A stretch of 64,000 nt of DNA from Aedes albopictus (lineage: Eukaryota > Arthropoda > Insecta > Diptera > Culicidae), in assembly GCF_035046485.1 (NCBI RefSeq), contig NC_085138.1, positions 10,451,823 to 10,515,822 on the forward strand. The letters run 5' to 3'. A program made the position numbers and the translations under genes. Positions within the stretch are counted from its first letter, which is position 1. Every line of letters starts with the position of its first letter. Shown here in pieces: positions 20,930 through 32,722 of the stretch. Below the pieces are notes generated by a model. It was not told where the DNA came from and did not search any database. It saw nothing but the letters and a program-made list of their open reading frames with translations.

Positions 20930-22195
20930 TGTGCCAATTTCATCGTGGACTCCCTTTATTACACGGGTTTCCCTCTGGGACTCCTCCCGTTATTCTACCT
21001 GGTATTCCTCCCGGGATTTCTTCATAGATTCCAGTAGGGATTCTTTAAAAAATTACTCAATGGAATTCTTCCAGGATTTCTCTATGGATTTCTTTCGAGA
21101 AACCTCCTCGGATTTCTCTAAGGGTTTTCCTACAATATTTCACCCGAATTCATTTTGGGGTTCTTTCAGGGATTCTTTTTGAGTTTCCTCCATAGTTTTC
21201 TCCAGAAATTACGAGATTCGCGAATTTTTCCGGAATCTAAGAAAAAAAATCTCCAGGTATTCTCAATAGATTTCTCGTGGTATTTTCCAGGGTTTTTAAG
21301 AGTATTTTTTTAACTCTTCCGGGAAACCCTCTCGGTATTCCTTCTGCAACTCCCTTTTTGATTCTTCCGGGGTACCTCACGAGATTCTTCCAAGGATTCC
21401 ATCCAATACATATGAATACTAATATTCTTTTAGGAATTTCCTTAGACTTTTTTTTTTCCTAGAATTAATCTGGGGATTTTACCAGGGTTTTCACCCGGGA
21501 TTCGTTCCAGGATTCCTCAAACGATTCCCTCCGAGATTCTTTCAGAGTTTCCTGTAGGGATTTCTACAGGGATTCTTAGAGTGATTCCTCCAAACATTAC
21601 TCAATGGAATCACTCAAATATTTCTCTTTGGGTTTTCTTCGGAATCCCTCCTGAGATTTCTCCAGATATTCTTACAAGGATCCCTTTTGGGATTTCTCTA
21701 GAGCGTTGTCCTGAGATGTTTCCAGGGATTCGTCCCAGATGTCCTGCAGAGATTTATCTTGAGACTCCTCAATGCCCCAATTCAGCAATATAAGTCGGGG
21801 ATTGCTCCAATTATTCCTCTCGTTATTCCTCTTAGGATTCCTGCCATGATTCCTCTAGATATCCTCAAGGGATGCCTCACGGGATTCCTTCAGGAAGTCT
21901 TACCTAAAATTCTCCAGGGTTTTATTCCTGGATTCCTCCCGAAAATCTTTTTGTGATTGTTCCTGGATTTCTTCAGTGATTCCAATAGGTCTTCCTCCAG
22001 GGAATCTTTCAGAGATTATGCATTGCCATCTTTCACGGATTTCTCTCTATATTTCATCCAATATAGTTCTCTGCGGATTTCTCAAGAGGTTTTTCTCTAG
22101 ATTCTTGCTGAGATTTTCCATTGATTTTCAGATGTTGCTCTAGGATTTTCCTCACGAATTCTTTTCGGGATTCCTTCGGGGATTTGTTGAACAGA
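20930..22195 (-). repeat. decayed 12-bp minisatellite, opposite orientation
   Basis: Continuous but diverged GATTCCTCC-AGGATTC-type units, the complement of the GGAATTCCTGGAGGAATC family. They recur about every 24-30 bp. Peptide frames here (for example 20931-21182) are repeat by-products. Confidence 0.75.
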
Positions 22196-22239
22196 CTGTT
22201 TTAAGTGCAAGTGGAACCCGCGCTTATACATGTTTGTAA

Positions 22240-22400
22240 TCTGAACTGCAGTAATGTTCTCGAGAGCCATCCGACCGGTACAAGAAGACGTGATGCGCAG
22301 CGAGCTGGGTGGATAGATCAAGTGGAGGACGATTTGCGGCCCCTTCTCAGAGTGCCGAGCTGGAGACGCACAGCCGTTGTAGTTGTAGCACCTAGTAGAA
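22240..22400 (+). pseudogene. RTE-type retrotransposon C-terminal fragment
   Basis: The + strand encodes ESHPTGTRRRDAQRAGWIDQ and V-E-D-D-L, clearly matching the tail of the full RTE element on the - strand at 49530-49650 (ANHPVGTRRRGAQRARWADQ). Only the tail is left. Confidence 0.75.
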
Positions 22401-22656
22401 TGGAGACAACTCCTACATACAGCAGAGGACACTCAGGCCTTAGTCTGACCGATAAGGTAAGGGGTAACTCATTAAGGTTATTGGAAACATATGACCATGC
22501 CCTACTTATCCTAGCAGGAAAGGTGATACATATCTCGTTAACCCATTTTCAACTGTATAAAAAATATATATTCTATCCACACCATCAACAATCATACCCG
22601 GCTGTAAAAAAAACCCTAAATCTCCGCAATGCCATCAATCCTGCTTAGTCGCCACG

Positions 22657-25600
22657 CTACACACTAAAGTTTGTCCTTAACCTGTTGAAGTATTCCATAT
22701 CCGCAGCACTAATCGACGGGATGAACTTTTTGGTGGCAGTCTTGAAGTCACTTTCGTTCACCACTACATCCTCCGGGCTGAGCCCATCCTCTCCGACAGG
22801 GTCTTAAATGAATTCCACAAAAATAATCAAAACAACCTTGAAACATGTTCCACCGCAATTACCTTTCACTCCCTTGATCGCCCTCCGCACGGCGCTCAGC
22901 CACGCGTTCGAGCAAATCGAGTACAAATCCGCCCCGGTCATGTCCTGCTTGAGCCCTTCGGCGATCTTCCGCAGCGTCAGGCCCTTGGCCAGGTGGAACC
23001 GGCTGGTGATCGCTTGCAGGACACTTTCCTTGTCGTCCACCGTGGTGCTGGGGCCCACGTACAGGAGCTTATCGAACCGGCCGGGCCGCAGCAGAGCCGG
23101 ATCGATCAAATCCGGCCGGTTTGTTGCCGCTAGGATGAATATCTGCTGGCTGGGGTCGGAGCTGGAATTGTAGTTGAAATTATAACAATGTGATGAGATT
23201 CACTATACATGAAAACTTAATAGGGCCTAGGGAGACTTCAGGTATTTTCAGCAGTTTTGTTTTCTACGTCATGAAAAATTTGAAGCGTATTTTATTAAAT
23301 CTCCTCACCAGAACTCTATCTTGAAATTTATTCTGAAGTTCTTTCAAAAAGTTCTCCAAGAATTTTGGTGAGGGTATCTTCTCCTTTTTTGAAGATTGCA
23401 TCTGACATGACTCCAGTATTCCTTAGGCTCTTGTAAAATCTTCTTTCAATGTTTTCATTGTTAAAAAACACATGCAATTTGGTATTGAACTGGATTGAAA
23501 AAAAAATCATAAACGTGAGCGGCATCTCCTGATAAATAATAACTTGACATCCTTTCGCAATACTTTCGAAATCTCCGAATTAATTACTGGAGGAATCTCC
23601 AAAGAAATTACTGCAGGAATCTCCGGAGGAATTCCGGGAGAAATCTACGGAGGAATTTGCGGAAGAATTTATGGAGTAATTTCCGGAAAAATTTCTTGAG
23701 GAATTCCTGGATATAACCCCGAAGGAAATAATAGAAGAATCTCGGGAAGAATTCCGGGAGAAATTTACAGAGGAATTCCGGGAGGAATCTCCGAAGGAAT
23801 TCCGGGAGGAATCTCCGAAGGAATTCCTGGAGGAATCTCCGAAGGAATTCCTGGAGGAATCTCCGAAGGAATTCCTGGAGGAATCTCCGAAGGAATTCCT
23901 GGAGGAATCTCCGAAGGAATTCCTGGAGGAATCTCCGAAGGAATTCCTGGAGGAATCTCCGAAGAAATTCCTGGAGGAATCTCCGAAGGAATTCCTGGAG
24001 GAATCTCCGAAGGAATTCCTGGAGGAATCTCCGAAGGAATTCCTGGAGGAATCTCCGAAGGAATTCCTGGAGGAATCTCCGAAGGAATTCCTGGAGGAAT
24101 CTCCGAAGGAATTCCTGGAGGAATCTCCGAAGGAATTCCTGGAGGAATCTCCGAAGGAATTCCTGGAGGAATCTCCGAAGGAATTCCTGGAGGAATCTCC
24201 GAAGGAATTCCTGGAGGAATCTCCGAAGGAATTCCTGGAGGAATCTCCGAAGGAATTCCTGGAGGAATCTCCGAAGGAGTTCCTGGAGGAACTCCCGAAG
24301 GAATTCCTGGAGGAACTCCCGAAGGAATTCCTGGAGGAACTCCCGGAGGAATTCCTGGAGGAACTCCCGGAGGAATTCCTGGAAGAATTCCCGAAGGAAT
24401 TCCTGGAGGAATCTCCGAAGGAATTCCTGGAGGAATCTCCGAAGGAATTCCTGGAGGAATCTCCGAAGGAATTCCTGGAGGAATCTCCGAAGGAATTCCT
24501 GGAGGAATCTCCGAAGGAATTTCTGGAGGAATCTCCGAAGGAATTTCTGGAGGAATCTCTGAAGGAATTCCTGGAGGAATCTCCGAAGGAATTCCTGGAG
24601 GAATCACCGAAGGAATTCCTGGAGGAATCACCGAAGGAATTCCTGGAGGAATCGCCGAAGGAATTCCTGGAGGAATCGCCGAAGGAATTCCTGGAGGAAT
24701 CTCCGAAGGAATTCCTGGAGGAATCTCCGAAGGAATTCCTGGAGGAATCTCCGAAGGAATTCCTGGAGGAATCTCCGAAGGAATTCCTGGAGGAATCTCC
24801 GAAGGAATTCCTGGAGGAATCTCCGAAGGAATTCCTGGAGGAATCTCCGAAGGAATTCCTGGAGGAATCTCCGAAGGAATTCCTGGAGGAATCTCCGAAG
24901 GAATTCCTGGAGGAATCTCCGAAGGAATTCCTGGAGGAATCTCCGAAGGAATTCCTGGAGGAATCTCCGAAGGAATTCCTGGAGGAATCTCCGAAGGAAT
25001 TCCTGGAGGAATCTCCGAAGGAATTCCTGGAGGAATCTCCGAAGGAATTCCTGGAGGAATCTCCGAAGGAATTCCTGGAGGAATCTCCGAAGGAATTCCT
25101 GGAGGAATCTCCGAAGGAATTCCTGGAGGAATCTCCGAAGGAATTCCTGGAGGAATCTCCGAAGGAATTCCTGGAGGAATCTCCGAAGGAATTCCTGGAG
25201 GAATCTCAGAAGGAATTCCTGGAGGAATCTCCGAAGGAATTCCTGGAGGAATCTCCGAAGGAATTCCTGGAGGAATCTCCGAAGGAATTCCTGGAGGAAT
25301 CTCCGAAGGAATTCCTGGATGAATCTCCGAAGGAATTCCTGGAGGAATCTCCGAAGGAATTCCTGGAGGAATCTCCGAAGGAATCCCCGAAAGAATTCCT
25401 GGAGGAATCTCCAAAGGAATTCCTGGAGGAATCTCCGAAGGAATTCCTGGAGGAATCTCCGAAGAAATTCCTGGAGGAATCCCCGAAGGAATTCCTGGAG
25501 GAATCCCCGAAGGAATTCCTGGAGGAACTCCCGAAGGAATTCCTGGAGGAACTCCCGAAGGAATTCCTGGAGGAACTCCCGGAGGAATTCCTGGAGGAAC

Positions 25601-28600
25601 TCCCGGAGGAATTCCTGGAAGAACTCCCGAAGGAATTCCTGGAGGAATTCCCGAAAAAATTCCTGGAGGAATTCCCGAAGGAATTCCTGGAGGAATCTCC
25701 GAAGGAATTTCTGGAGGAATCCCCGAAAAAAATCCTGGAGGAATTCCCGAAGGAATTCCTGGAGGAATCCCCGAAGAAATTCCTGGAGGAATCCCCGAAG
25801 GAATTCCTGGAGGAATCCCCGAAAGAATTCCTGGAGGAATCCCCGAAAGAATTCCTGGAGGAATCCCCGAAGGAATTCCTGGAGGAATCCCCGAAGGAAT
25901 TCCTGGAGGAATCCCCGAAGGAATTCCTGGAGGAATCCCCGAAGGAATTCCTGGAGGAATCCCCGAAGGAATTCCTGGAGGAATCCCCGAAGGAATTCCT
26001 GGAGGAATCCCCGAAGGAATTCCTGGAGGAATCCCCGAAGGAATTCCTGGAGGAATCCCCGAAGGAATTCCTGGAGGAATCCCCGAAGGAATTCCTGGAG
26101 GAATCCCCGAAGGAATTCCTGGAGGAATCCCCGAAGGAATTCCTGGAGGAATCCCCGAAGGAATTCCTGGAGGAATCTCCGGAGGAATTCCTGGAAGAAT
26201 CTCTGGAGGAATTCCTGGAAGAATCTCTGGAGGAATTCCGGGAGGAATCTCTGAAGAAATCTCCGGAGGAATTCCTGGAGAAATTTTTGGTGGAATTCTT
26301 GGAGGAATCTCTGGAAGGTTTTCCCGGAGGAGTTCTCGCAGGAATTTCCGGAGGAATTTCTGGAATAATTATTGGAGAAATCTCAGGAGGAATTTCTGGA
26401 GAAATCTCCGGAGGAGTAGGAATCTTCGAAGAAATTCCTGGAGCCATTTCTGGAGGAATCTTCGGAGGAATTTCTGAAGGAATCTTTGGAGGAATTACTG
26501 GAAAAATCCTATCCTTTCGCAAACAAGAAAAATCAGTGTAGAGAATCCATACTTACCCTTTCGAAATGCCATCCATCTCGCTGAGCATCTGCGACACCAC
26601 GCGATCCATCACGCCCCCCGAGTCACCGGAAACGCCCCGATTCGGTGCCAACGAGTCCAGCTCGTCCAGGAACAGCACACACGGTGCAGCGGATCGCGCC
26701 CGCGAAAACACCTCCCGGACGTTCTGCTCGCTCTGTCCGACGTACATGTTGAGCAACTCCGGACCTTGCACCGACAGGAAGCTCAGATTGCACTCGGTAG
26801 CGACGGCCTTGGCGATGAGCGTCTTTCCGGTGCCGGGTGGTCCGTACAGGAGGATTCCCGATCGGCGCAGGTTCTTGCCCATGAGCTTCTGGTGGCGAAG
26901 CGGGAGACCGATGCTGTTTTGGATTTCGGTTTTTAGCTTGGCCAGGCCGCCTATTTCGGACCACAGGACTTTGGGGACCTTCGGGGCTCCCAGGCTGTCC
27001 GAGAAGGATGCCTGCATTTCTTCGAGAGCTTTTTCGAAGTGAGACAGGGTGAGCTTTGGGTGTTTGGAGGATGCTTGTAGGGCTTTCGAGTACAGCAGTT
27101 TGAGATCACCGTAAATAAATCCCTGTGTTTGTTCGGCTATTTTGGCGAGTTGAGTTGAAGGAATCCGAGAGGTCTCTCTTGCAGATATCCAGTTTAGCAG
27201 CTGATGCCGTTCCGTTGTTGACGGGGGAAGGAACTTGATCACGTCGAGGAACATGCTGGTTAGCTTAGGCTTGGACGAATCTTTTTCGTTTGCCAATGCT
27301 ACCACTACGACAGGGTGTGAGTATTTGCGGCTGAAGAGAGTGTGCAATTCTGCCTGGAAGGTCGTCAAGATTCTCAGGTCTTCATGACCTTCGTTATCAA
27401 CACCGAAAATCTCAAAGTTGTGTAAAGCGATAATTAGAGGCTCACAAATCTTCGATTTGTTAAGTGCAGATATCAACTTGGTTTCGGTTTGCGATGATAT
27501 CGAGGTCATTATTTCGCTGCAGTCTCCGTGAAATATCTGAATGCCCATCGCTAGAGCTACGGATCGGAGGATCGTAGATTTTCCAATGCCTCTTTCGCCC
27601 TGAAGCATGAAAACCGGATAAATTTGGTTTTCAATAAGTGAATTGTTCTCCTGCTTCAGATAAGCACTCAGGGAAGAACACAACTCCTCGTGATACTTTC
27701 GCAATCCAAACGGACAAACAGGGACAAACGCCAAATCATCCAGCCTCTGAGGCGGTACAAAATTGTTGTACGTCGTTGTCTGATGCAAATTCGTCAGATT
27801 CTTACAAACAATTCCGTGCAGCTCGAAACTGTTCTCCGCCGATTCCAGATTCAAACATTTGAAGTACAGATATCTCAGGTGCGCAAAAGTGGCAAAGTTC
27901 TTCGTGTAAAACGTATTTCCCAAGAACTTTTCGTTCAGCGTAATCTGATATGTTGAATTCCTGTACAAGAGGCGCGGCGTTTCAAAATATCTACCCATGA
28001 TGAAGTCGACCACGTCCGATGACAAGTCATAAGGTGTGTTGTAGAGGAATACGTTCGCTTTAGTTGCCACCAGCGGTAGATTCTGCTGTTCCGACACACG
28101 CTGCATCTTTCCACAGAACACTTTCTCCCCTAGCTTATACCGGTCCACCAACCCGTGAAACAAGTTCTCCTTCACGAATATCGCATTAGGTGGCACCCCT
28201 TCCAGTGGGCATATCTGGAACAGCACCGAAACATTCTGTCGGTTCAATATGATCGAAACAAGCTCTCCGCCACCCTCATTCTTCTTTCCACCGTCACAGT
28301 TCGCTCGTATCACCAAATTGATCCAGTTAATCTCCCGCTCCACCACGTACTGATGGAAAACCGTCCTGCTCACGAACAGCGTATGTTCCGATCGCACCAG
28401 CAAATCCTGCTGGTACCGCTCGAAAAGCAAATTCGGAATAGGAACAACCCGAAACGTAGCGGTCCGTAACCGAATCTCCTGGCTCAATTTCCTCAGCGAT
28501 TGCACGAAGCAAAACACCGGGAAGTAGTACGATGGGTAGCGTCGAAACCGTACCCGAAGGCAGTACAGCAACAGGCGCGTCAACCGGTCGGTGTCCTTCA

Positions 28601-28604
28601 GCAT
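22657..28604 (-). CDS. PEX6: peroxisome biogenesis factor 6 (AAA+ ATPase)
   Basis: Three exons on the - strand: 28604-26557, 23161-22863 and 22802-22657, giving 2493 nt and 830 residues. All junctions are GT-AG and in frame (G|GS, K|D). The first AAA module has a degenerate P-loop (GERGIGKST) and no proper Walker B ([10 protein letters not shown]), as usual for PEX6. The second has [17 protein letters not shown], Walker [22 protein letters not shown], then after the first intron [20 protein letters not shown] and RFDK. PEX6 partners PEX1 in the hexamer that extracts the PEX5 import receptor from the peroxisomal membrane. The start is the first ATG in the frame. An acceptor-like TTTCAG just upstream (about 28611) suggests a 5' UTR exon. 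The stop is at 22657-22659. Confidence 0.95.
23162..26556 (-). other. PEX6 intron 1 (3.4 kb, minisatellite-filled)
   Basis: The donor is GTAAGT at 26556 and the acceptor is AATTCCAG at 23162. Intron retention would stop translation at once (GGG TAA). It interrupts the second AAA module between the Walker B region and the Asn-containing sensor 1 strand. Confidence 0.9.
23575..26520 (+). repeat. 12/24-bp minisatellite array in the PEX6 intron
   Basis: The unit is GGAATTCCTGGA plus GGAATCTCCGAA (24 bp, two related 12-bp halves). There are roughly 100 units in the regular core, 23,780-26,200. Edges are progressively degenerate. Because the period is a multiple of three, several frames stay open for hundreds of codons: 549 and 438 codons on the - strand, 311 on the +. 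I regard these as artefacts. Variant units are clustered (ACTCCCGAAG, ATCCCCGAAG, ATCACCGAAG, ATCGCCGAAG). Confidence 0.95.
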
Positions 28605-28649
28605 CGCAGTCTGAAATGGAAATTATGCAACTGCAATTATTCACTTATC

Positions 28650-29694
28650 CAAGCTTGCTGTCAATCGCGTACCAATTAAATGCAATTCGTCGTTATTTTA
28701 AAATTAAAATTCAGCACAAAAAACAACACTATTTTCTACATAACTGCGCGAGACCTTTGGACTTCCAAAATTGGAATAAAAACAAACATCAGCTGTGCGC
28801 GATAGGCTGACAGCGAGAAAAGTCATTTTTGCCGTGTTCGTCAACAAAGATCTGCCGCATCGGCCAAAATACGCACAACGGGCAACGTGTATTAAAAATG
28901 GAAAAACATTTGAATTTTTCAAACATTTTCACTAAAATCAAATTTTAACCATGCCACAACCTGCATTTTTTGCGACAATCTACCCAATACGGCATATAGG
29001 TTTGTCCCAGGGTGTGATAAAGAGCCAAAAATCAGCGATTTGTACCAACTTGAGCAGAATTTGATAAAGATCGTACAACACGAATTTAGAGATTTTTACA
29101 CCAGTGCTGCGAAGTGTCAGTAAATATCAACCGATATTTATTGACGATCTTGCGCCAAATACGACGCACAGGCAAACAAAATTGTCCCACCACAAAATAT
29201 GCACACCGGTTTCAGCATACATTGGTTGATGTCGCCGCTACAGTTTTCCAGTAACGGAGCGTTATTTTGGGGTGGTGTTTCGACTAATCGGTTTGTTTAT
29301 GCACTGTTTCCTTGTTGTTGAATGTGTGAACATTGTGCTGTCAAAGATTGAACATTTGCACGATCGTCGCGAAATCTTTGCAAAGCTCAATAAAGCTGAA
29401 ATTGAGATAGGTAACCACTCATTTTTCCATTTACCATCGGAATATCAATTGACTAGCCTCTGATCATTCAGTTGACATCAGCTCCAGCCTCCGTCAAGGC
29501 ACATATCATTCAATTGGGTTCTTGAGGGGAATCCTGATTATTTCTTAATCAGATTCTCCGCCCAAAAATTAGTCTAAATCCAAAATTTAATAATTTTTGG
29601 AGTCCGGGAACTATTTTTAAAATGCATTTAATGTTTGCATGGGAAAAAATTTTTGTTCGGGTCGAACTGTCATTTTATCGATTGAACTGTCATT
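28650..29694. other. PEX6 upstream / intergenic region
   Basis: No gene recognised; a 63-codon frame at 29272-29463 has no known domain. The PEX6 promoter should lie near 28,620-28,900, but no TATA or Inr could be assigned. About 29560-29694 resembles the inner part of the 346-bp element family (GTCCGGGAACTATTTTTAAA, CTGTCA). Confidence 0.4.
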
Positions 29695-29699
29695 GTATC

Positions 29700-29832
29700 T
29701 GTTATAGTGTTTCACTAAACTTGGCAGCACTGCAACTAATAGATGAAAACGACACCAACATGTAAACAAGAAGAAGAGCATAAATAAAAGTACACTTGTA
29801 AACTCCGCACGTGTAGTGTTTCAATCCCAACA
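29700..29832 (+). repeat. 5' LTR
   Basis: 133 bp with TG...CA ends. It carries GAAGAGCATAAATAAAAG (possible TATA-like or poly(A) motif). Pairs with 34115-34247. Confidence 0.95.
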
Positions 29833-30020
29833 TTTTTGGCGACTAAAGATGGGATTTCGCGATTAAATTCGAAAAAAAAAGTTGCTTAAATGCGGAATAA
29901 GTATCGGTTTAAATACGAGTAGATCGGATAAACGTAATGGGGCGCGGCTGTTCCGGATTGAAAGTCGTCGGGATCGTTTTCGCCGATTGCATACAGTAGC
30001 ATAACCTCAACCAGTGGAAA

Positions 30021-31970
30021 ATGGAAAAGACAACTTTGGCACCTTTCGATGTGACGGACTCGGCATCTATTGCGAGTCGATGGACGAAGTAGAAAAGATC
30101 CCTTCAGCTATGTTTGGACGTGAATTGTGTAGCTCTTCCCTCCCGCAAGCGTTCGTATCTGCTGCACTATGCCGGATCAGAAGTGCAGGATATTTTCTAC
30201 AATATCGAGGGCCATGATGCAGATCCTCCGCCAGGATCGGATGTTTTCACAGAAGCTATTCGTTTGCTTGATGCTCACTTCGCTCCACTCAACAACATTC
30301 CGTACGAAAGGTGCGTGTTCCGGAAGATGACACAACAGGAGAATGAATCGGTTGAGAAATTCATTCACCGGCTTCGGGATCAAGGCCGTCTCTGCGATTA
30401 TGGTGCCGCTTTAGAGATGAGGATCACGGAACAAGTATTTGACAACTGTGTGTCCGACGCACTAAGAGAGGCGATTTTGAAGAAGAAATTAATGACGGTT
30501 CAAGATATTGCGGAAGAAGGTCGAGTGCTGGAGACGGTGAAACGAAATCGCGATCAGATGAAGAAATCAGTGGAGGAAGCGCAGTTGAGCCTGGTGAAGA
30601 AGCAGGGCCGTGAAGAAGTTTGCTTTCGCTGTGGAAACGTAGGGCATTTCGCAAACGACAAGAGATGTCCGGCCAGGTCAAAAGTATGCGACAAATGCCA
30701 AATCATGGGTCACTTCAAGAAGATGTGTAAGACCAAGATGAAGACGAAGCCAGGTAAAACGTCGACACGGAAGCAGAAGATCCAGCAAGTACGGGAAACT
30801 CATGACAGCGTTTCGGATTCATCCAGCGAAGGAACGGAGTCGGACGACGATGTGCAGCAGGTGTATGCGAACGGTTCGGGCCTGGATAAAACTACTTGCT
30901 TCGTCGGAGGCGTCAAAACGGATTGGATTATTGACTCCGGAGGCCACGTAAATGTGATAACGCGAGGAATGTGGAAGTGGCTGAAGAAACAGGGATGTGT
31001 AGTGAGCAAGGAATGTAAATCAGAAAAAGTGCTTCGAGTGTATGGCGATGGGAAGTTGAAAGTGCACAAAGTTATAAAAACGGACATCGCAACGCAAGAT
31101 AAAACGGTGCACCACGAGATTTGTGTTGTTGACAGCGAAAAAGGGGCTAATCTATTAAGCAGAGCAACCTCTATCGAACTCGGACTACTTGAAATTCGCG
31201 GACAAGTGTTCAGTGTTGACAATGGTGAACCAACGATAGGAAAATTGAAAAATGTGCAAGTTCAGATCAAACTGGATCAAAGTGTATCGCCAGTTCAGCA
31301 GTCGTGTAGGCGTCTGCCGATTCCGTTGAAATCTTTAGTGGACGAAAAACTTGCGGACCTACTCGAACCAGACATTATCGAGCCGGCGCCGTTGAACATC
31401 AGTTGGGCTTCTCCTCTTGTAGTAACTCCGAAGGACGGCGGGCGTTCTGTTCGGCTTTGCATAGATATGCGTAAAGCGAACAAGGCAATAATTCCAGAAA
31501 AGCACCCTTTGCCCACATTCGAAGAAATAATGCCTCATCTGGAAGGGTGCAAGGTCTTCAGCAAAATTGATTTGGTAAAGGCATTCCACCAAATTGAGCT
31601 GGCACCTGAATCACGTGATATCACTACCTTCGTGACTCAGGACGCGTACTACCGCTACAAGAGGCTTATGTTTGGGATGAAAGTCGCACCGGAGATATTT
31701 CAACGGTGCATCGAAAGAGTGCTGAAAGGGCTGAAAGGAGTAAAAGTGTTCATTGATGATGTGCTGGTATATGGAGCGACTAAGGAGGAGCACGACTTAC
31801 GTTTGAAAGCAGTACTGGATCGTCTTAAGGAGAATGGACTCACGATCAACGAGGCGAAGTGCGAGTTTGGCCAACCGATGGTTAAATTCATGGGACATCA
31901 ACTGTCGGAAGACGGAATTCTTCCTACGAACGAAAAGGTTAGTGCCATTCAAAATTTTCGTCGTCCTGAA
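30021..31970 (+). pseudogene. Gag-protease-RT of the 29.7-kb gypsy element (one early stop, then cut by an insertion)
   Basis: The natural start is ATG 30021. Codon 24 is TAG (30090-30092), so only the frame after it is open. Gag homology follows, then knuckles C-F-R-C-G-N-V-G-H and CDKCQIMGHFKKMC. The first knuckle has six rather than four residues before its last cysteine. Protease DSGGHVNV comes next. RT carries VFSKIDLVKAFHQIEL (motif A) and VFIDDVLVYG (motif C). Gag and Pol are in one frame. The frame is interrupted at 31971 by the 146-bp insertion, after which RT-connection sequence (SEMRSFLGLVNYVGKF) resumes at 32121. Confidence 0.9.
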
Positions 31971-32116
31971 AGGGAACGTTCAAAAATTACGTCCAACATT
32001 TTGGGGGGAGGGGGGTCTAAGAAAATGTGACAGTACGTGTATTAGGTATAGGAAAATAGCGTGACAGAGGGGGGAGCGGGGGTCTAGAAATCCCGAAAAA
32101 CGATGGACGTAATAAA
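31971..32116 (+). mobile_element. 146-bp MITE inserted in the gypsy RT
   Basis: Flanked by TGAA at 31967-31970 and 32117-32120. It contains ATTACGTCCA near the left end and TGGACGTAAT at the right end as imperfect terminal repeats, plus G-rich tracts in the middle. Its removal restores continuity of the RT homology. Confidence 0.75.
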
Positions 32117-32120
32117 TGAA

Positions 32121-32722
32121 TCTTCCCAAACGGCCAGCGAGATGCGAAGCTTTTTGGGGCTAGTGAATTATGTGGGGAAGTTTATCCCCAATCTTTCGGC
32201 CGTCACTGCTCCACTTCGCAAAATGATAGTTAAGGGTGTCAAATTTCACTGGTCAAGAGAAGCGAAAAATTTAATTAATTATTATCGTTCAACGAGGTGA
32301 AGCAGGCCATGGCGGACCCTAATCACTTGGCTTTCTACAATCCCCGGTACAAAACTACTCTGGTTACCGACGCAAGTGATAATGGGATCGGTGCTGTTTT
32401 GCTACAAACCAGCAACTCCAAAACGAGACCAGTTAGTTACGCTAGCAAGAGTCTCTCTAAAACGGAACAAAAATATTCGACCCTGGACAAAGAAGCGCTT
32501 GCCATTGTTTGGGCAACCGAACGATTTGAAATGTATCTAAGAGGCTTGGATTTTTCGATTTTCATCGACCACAAACCGTTGATTCACACCTTCAGTGAGT
32601 CCTCCTGTCCAAACAAGCGGCAAGAGAGATGGGTGCTCCGAATGCAATCGTATCGATACTCCATAAAACACGTCCCTGGGGAAGTGAACATTGCGGACCC
32701 GCTGTCTCTGCGAAACGGTTGA
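32121..32722 (+). pseudogene. RT connection and RNase H of the gypsy element (frameshifted)
   Basis: The RT thumb (TASEMRSFLGLVNYVGKFIP) runs to about 32275. There an AT-rich stretch AATTTAATTAATTATTATCG breaks the frame. RNase H continues in the next frame with VTDASDNGIGAVLL, DKEALAIVWA and FIDHKPL, carrying the catalytic acidic residues. It ends at 32722 where a second frameshift (near 32705) separates it from integrase. Confidence 0.85.

Noticed and set aside
23575..26520. CRISPR-like array
   Set aside because: Units are contiguous with no unique spacers and no cas genes; the genome is eukaryotic. It is a minisatellite.
23765..26522. Long open frames of 311-549 codons as protein-coding genes
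   Set aside because: They are produced by a stop-free 12/24-bp tandem repeat inside a PEX6 intron and are open on both strands. The frame adjoining PEX6 exon 1 stops immediately.
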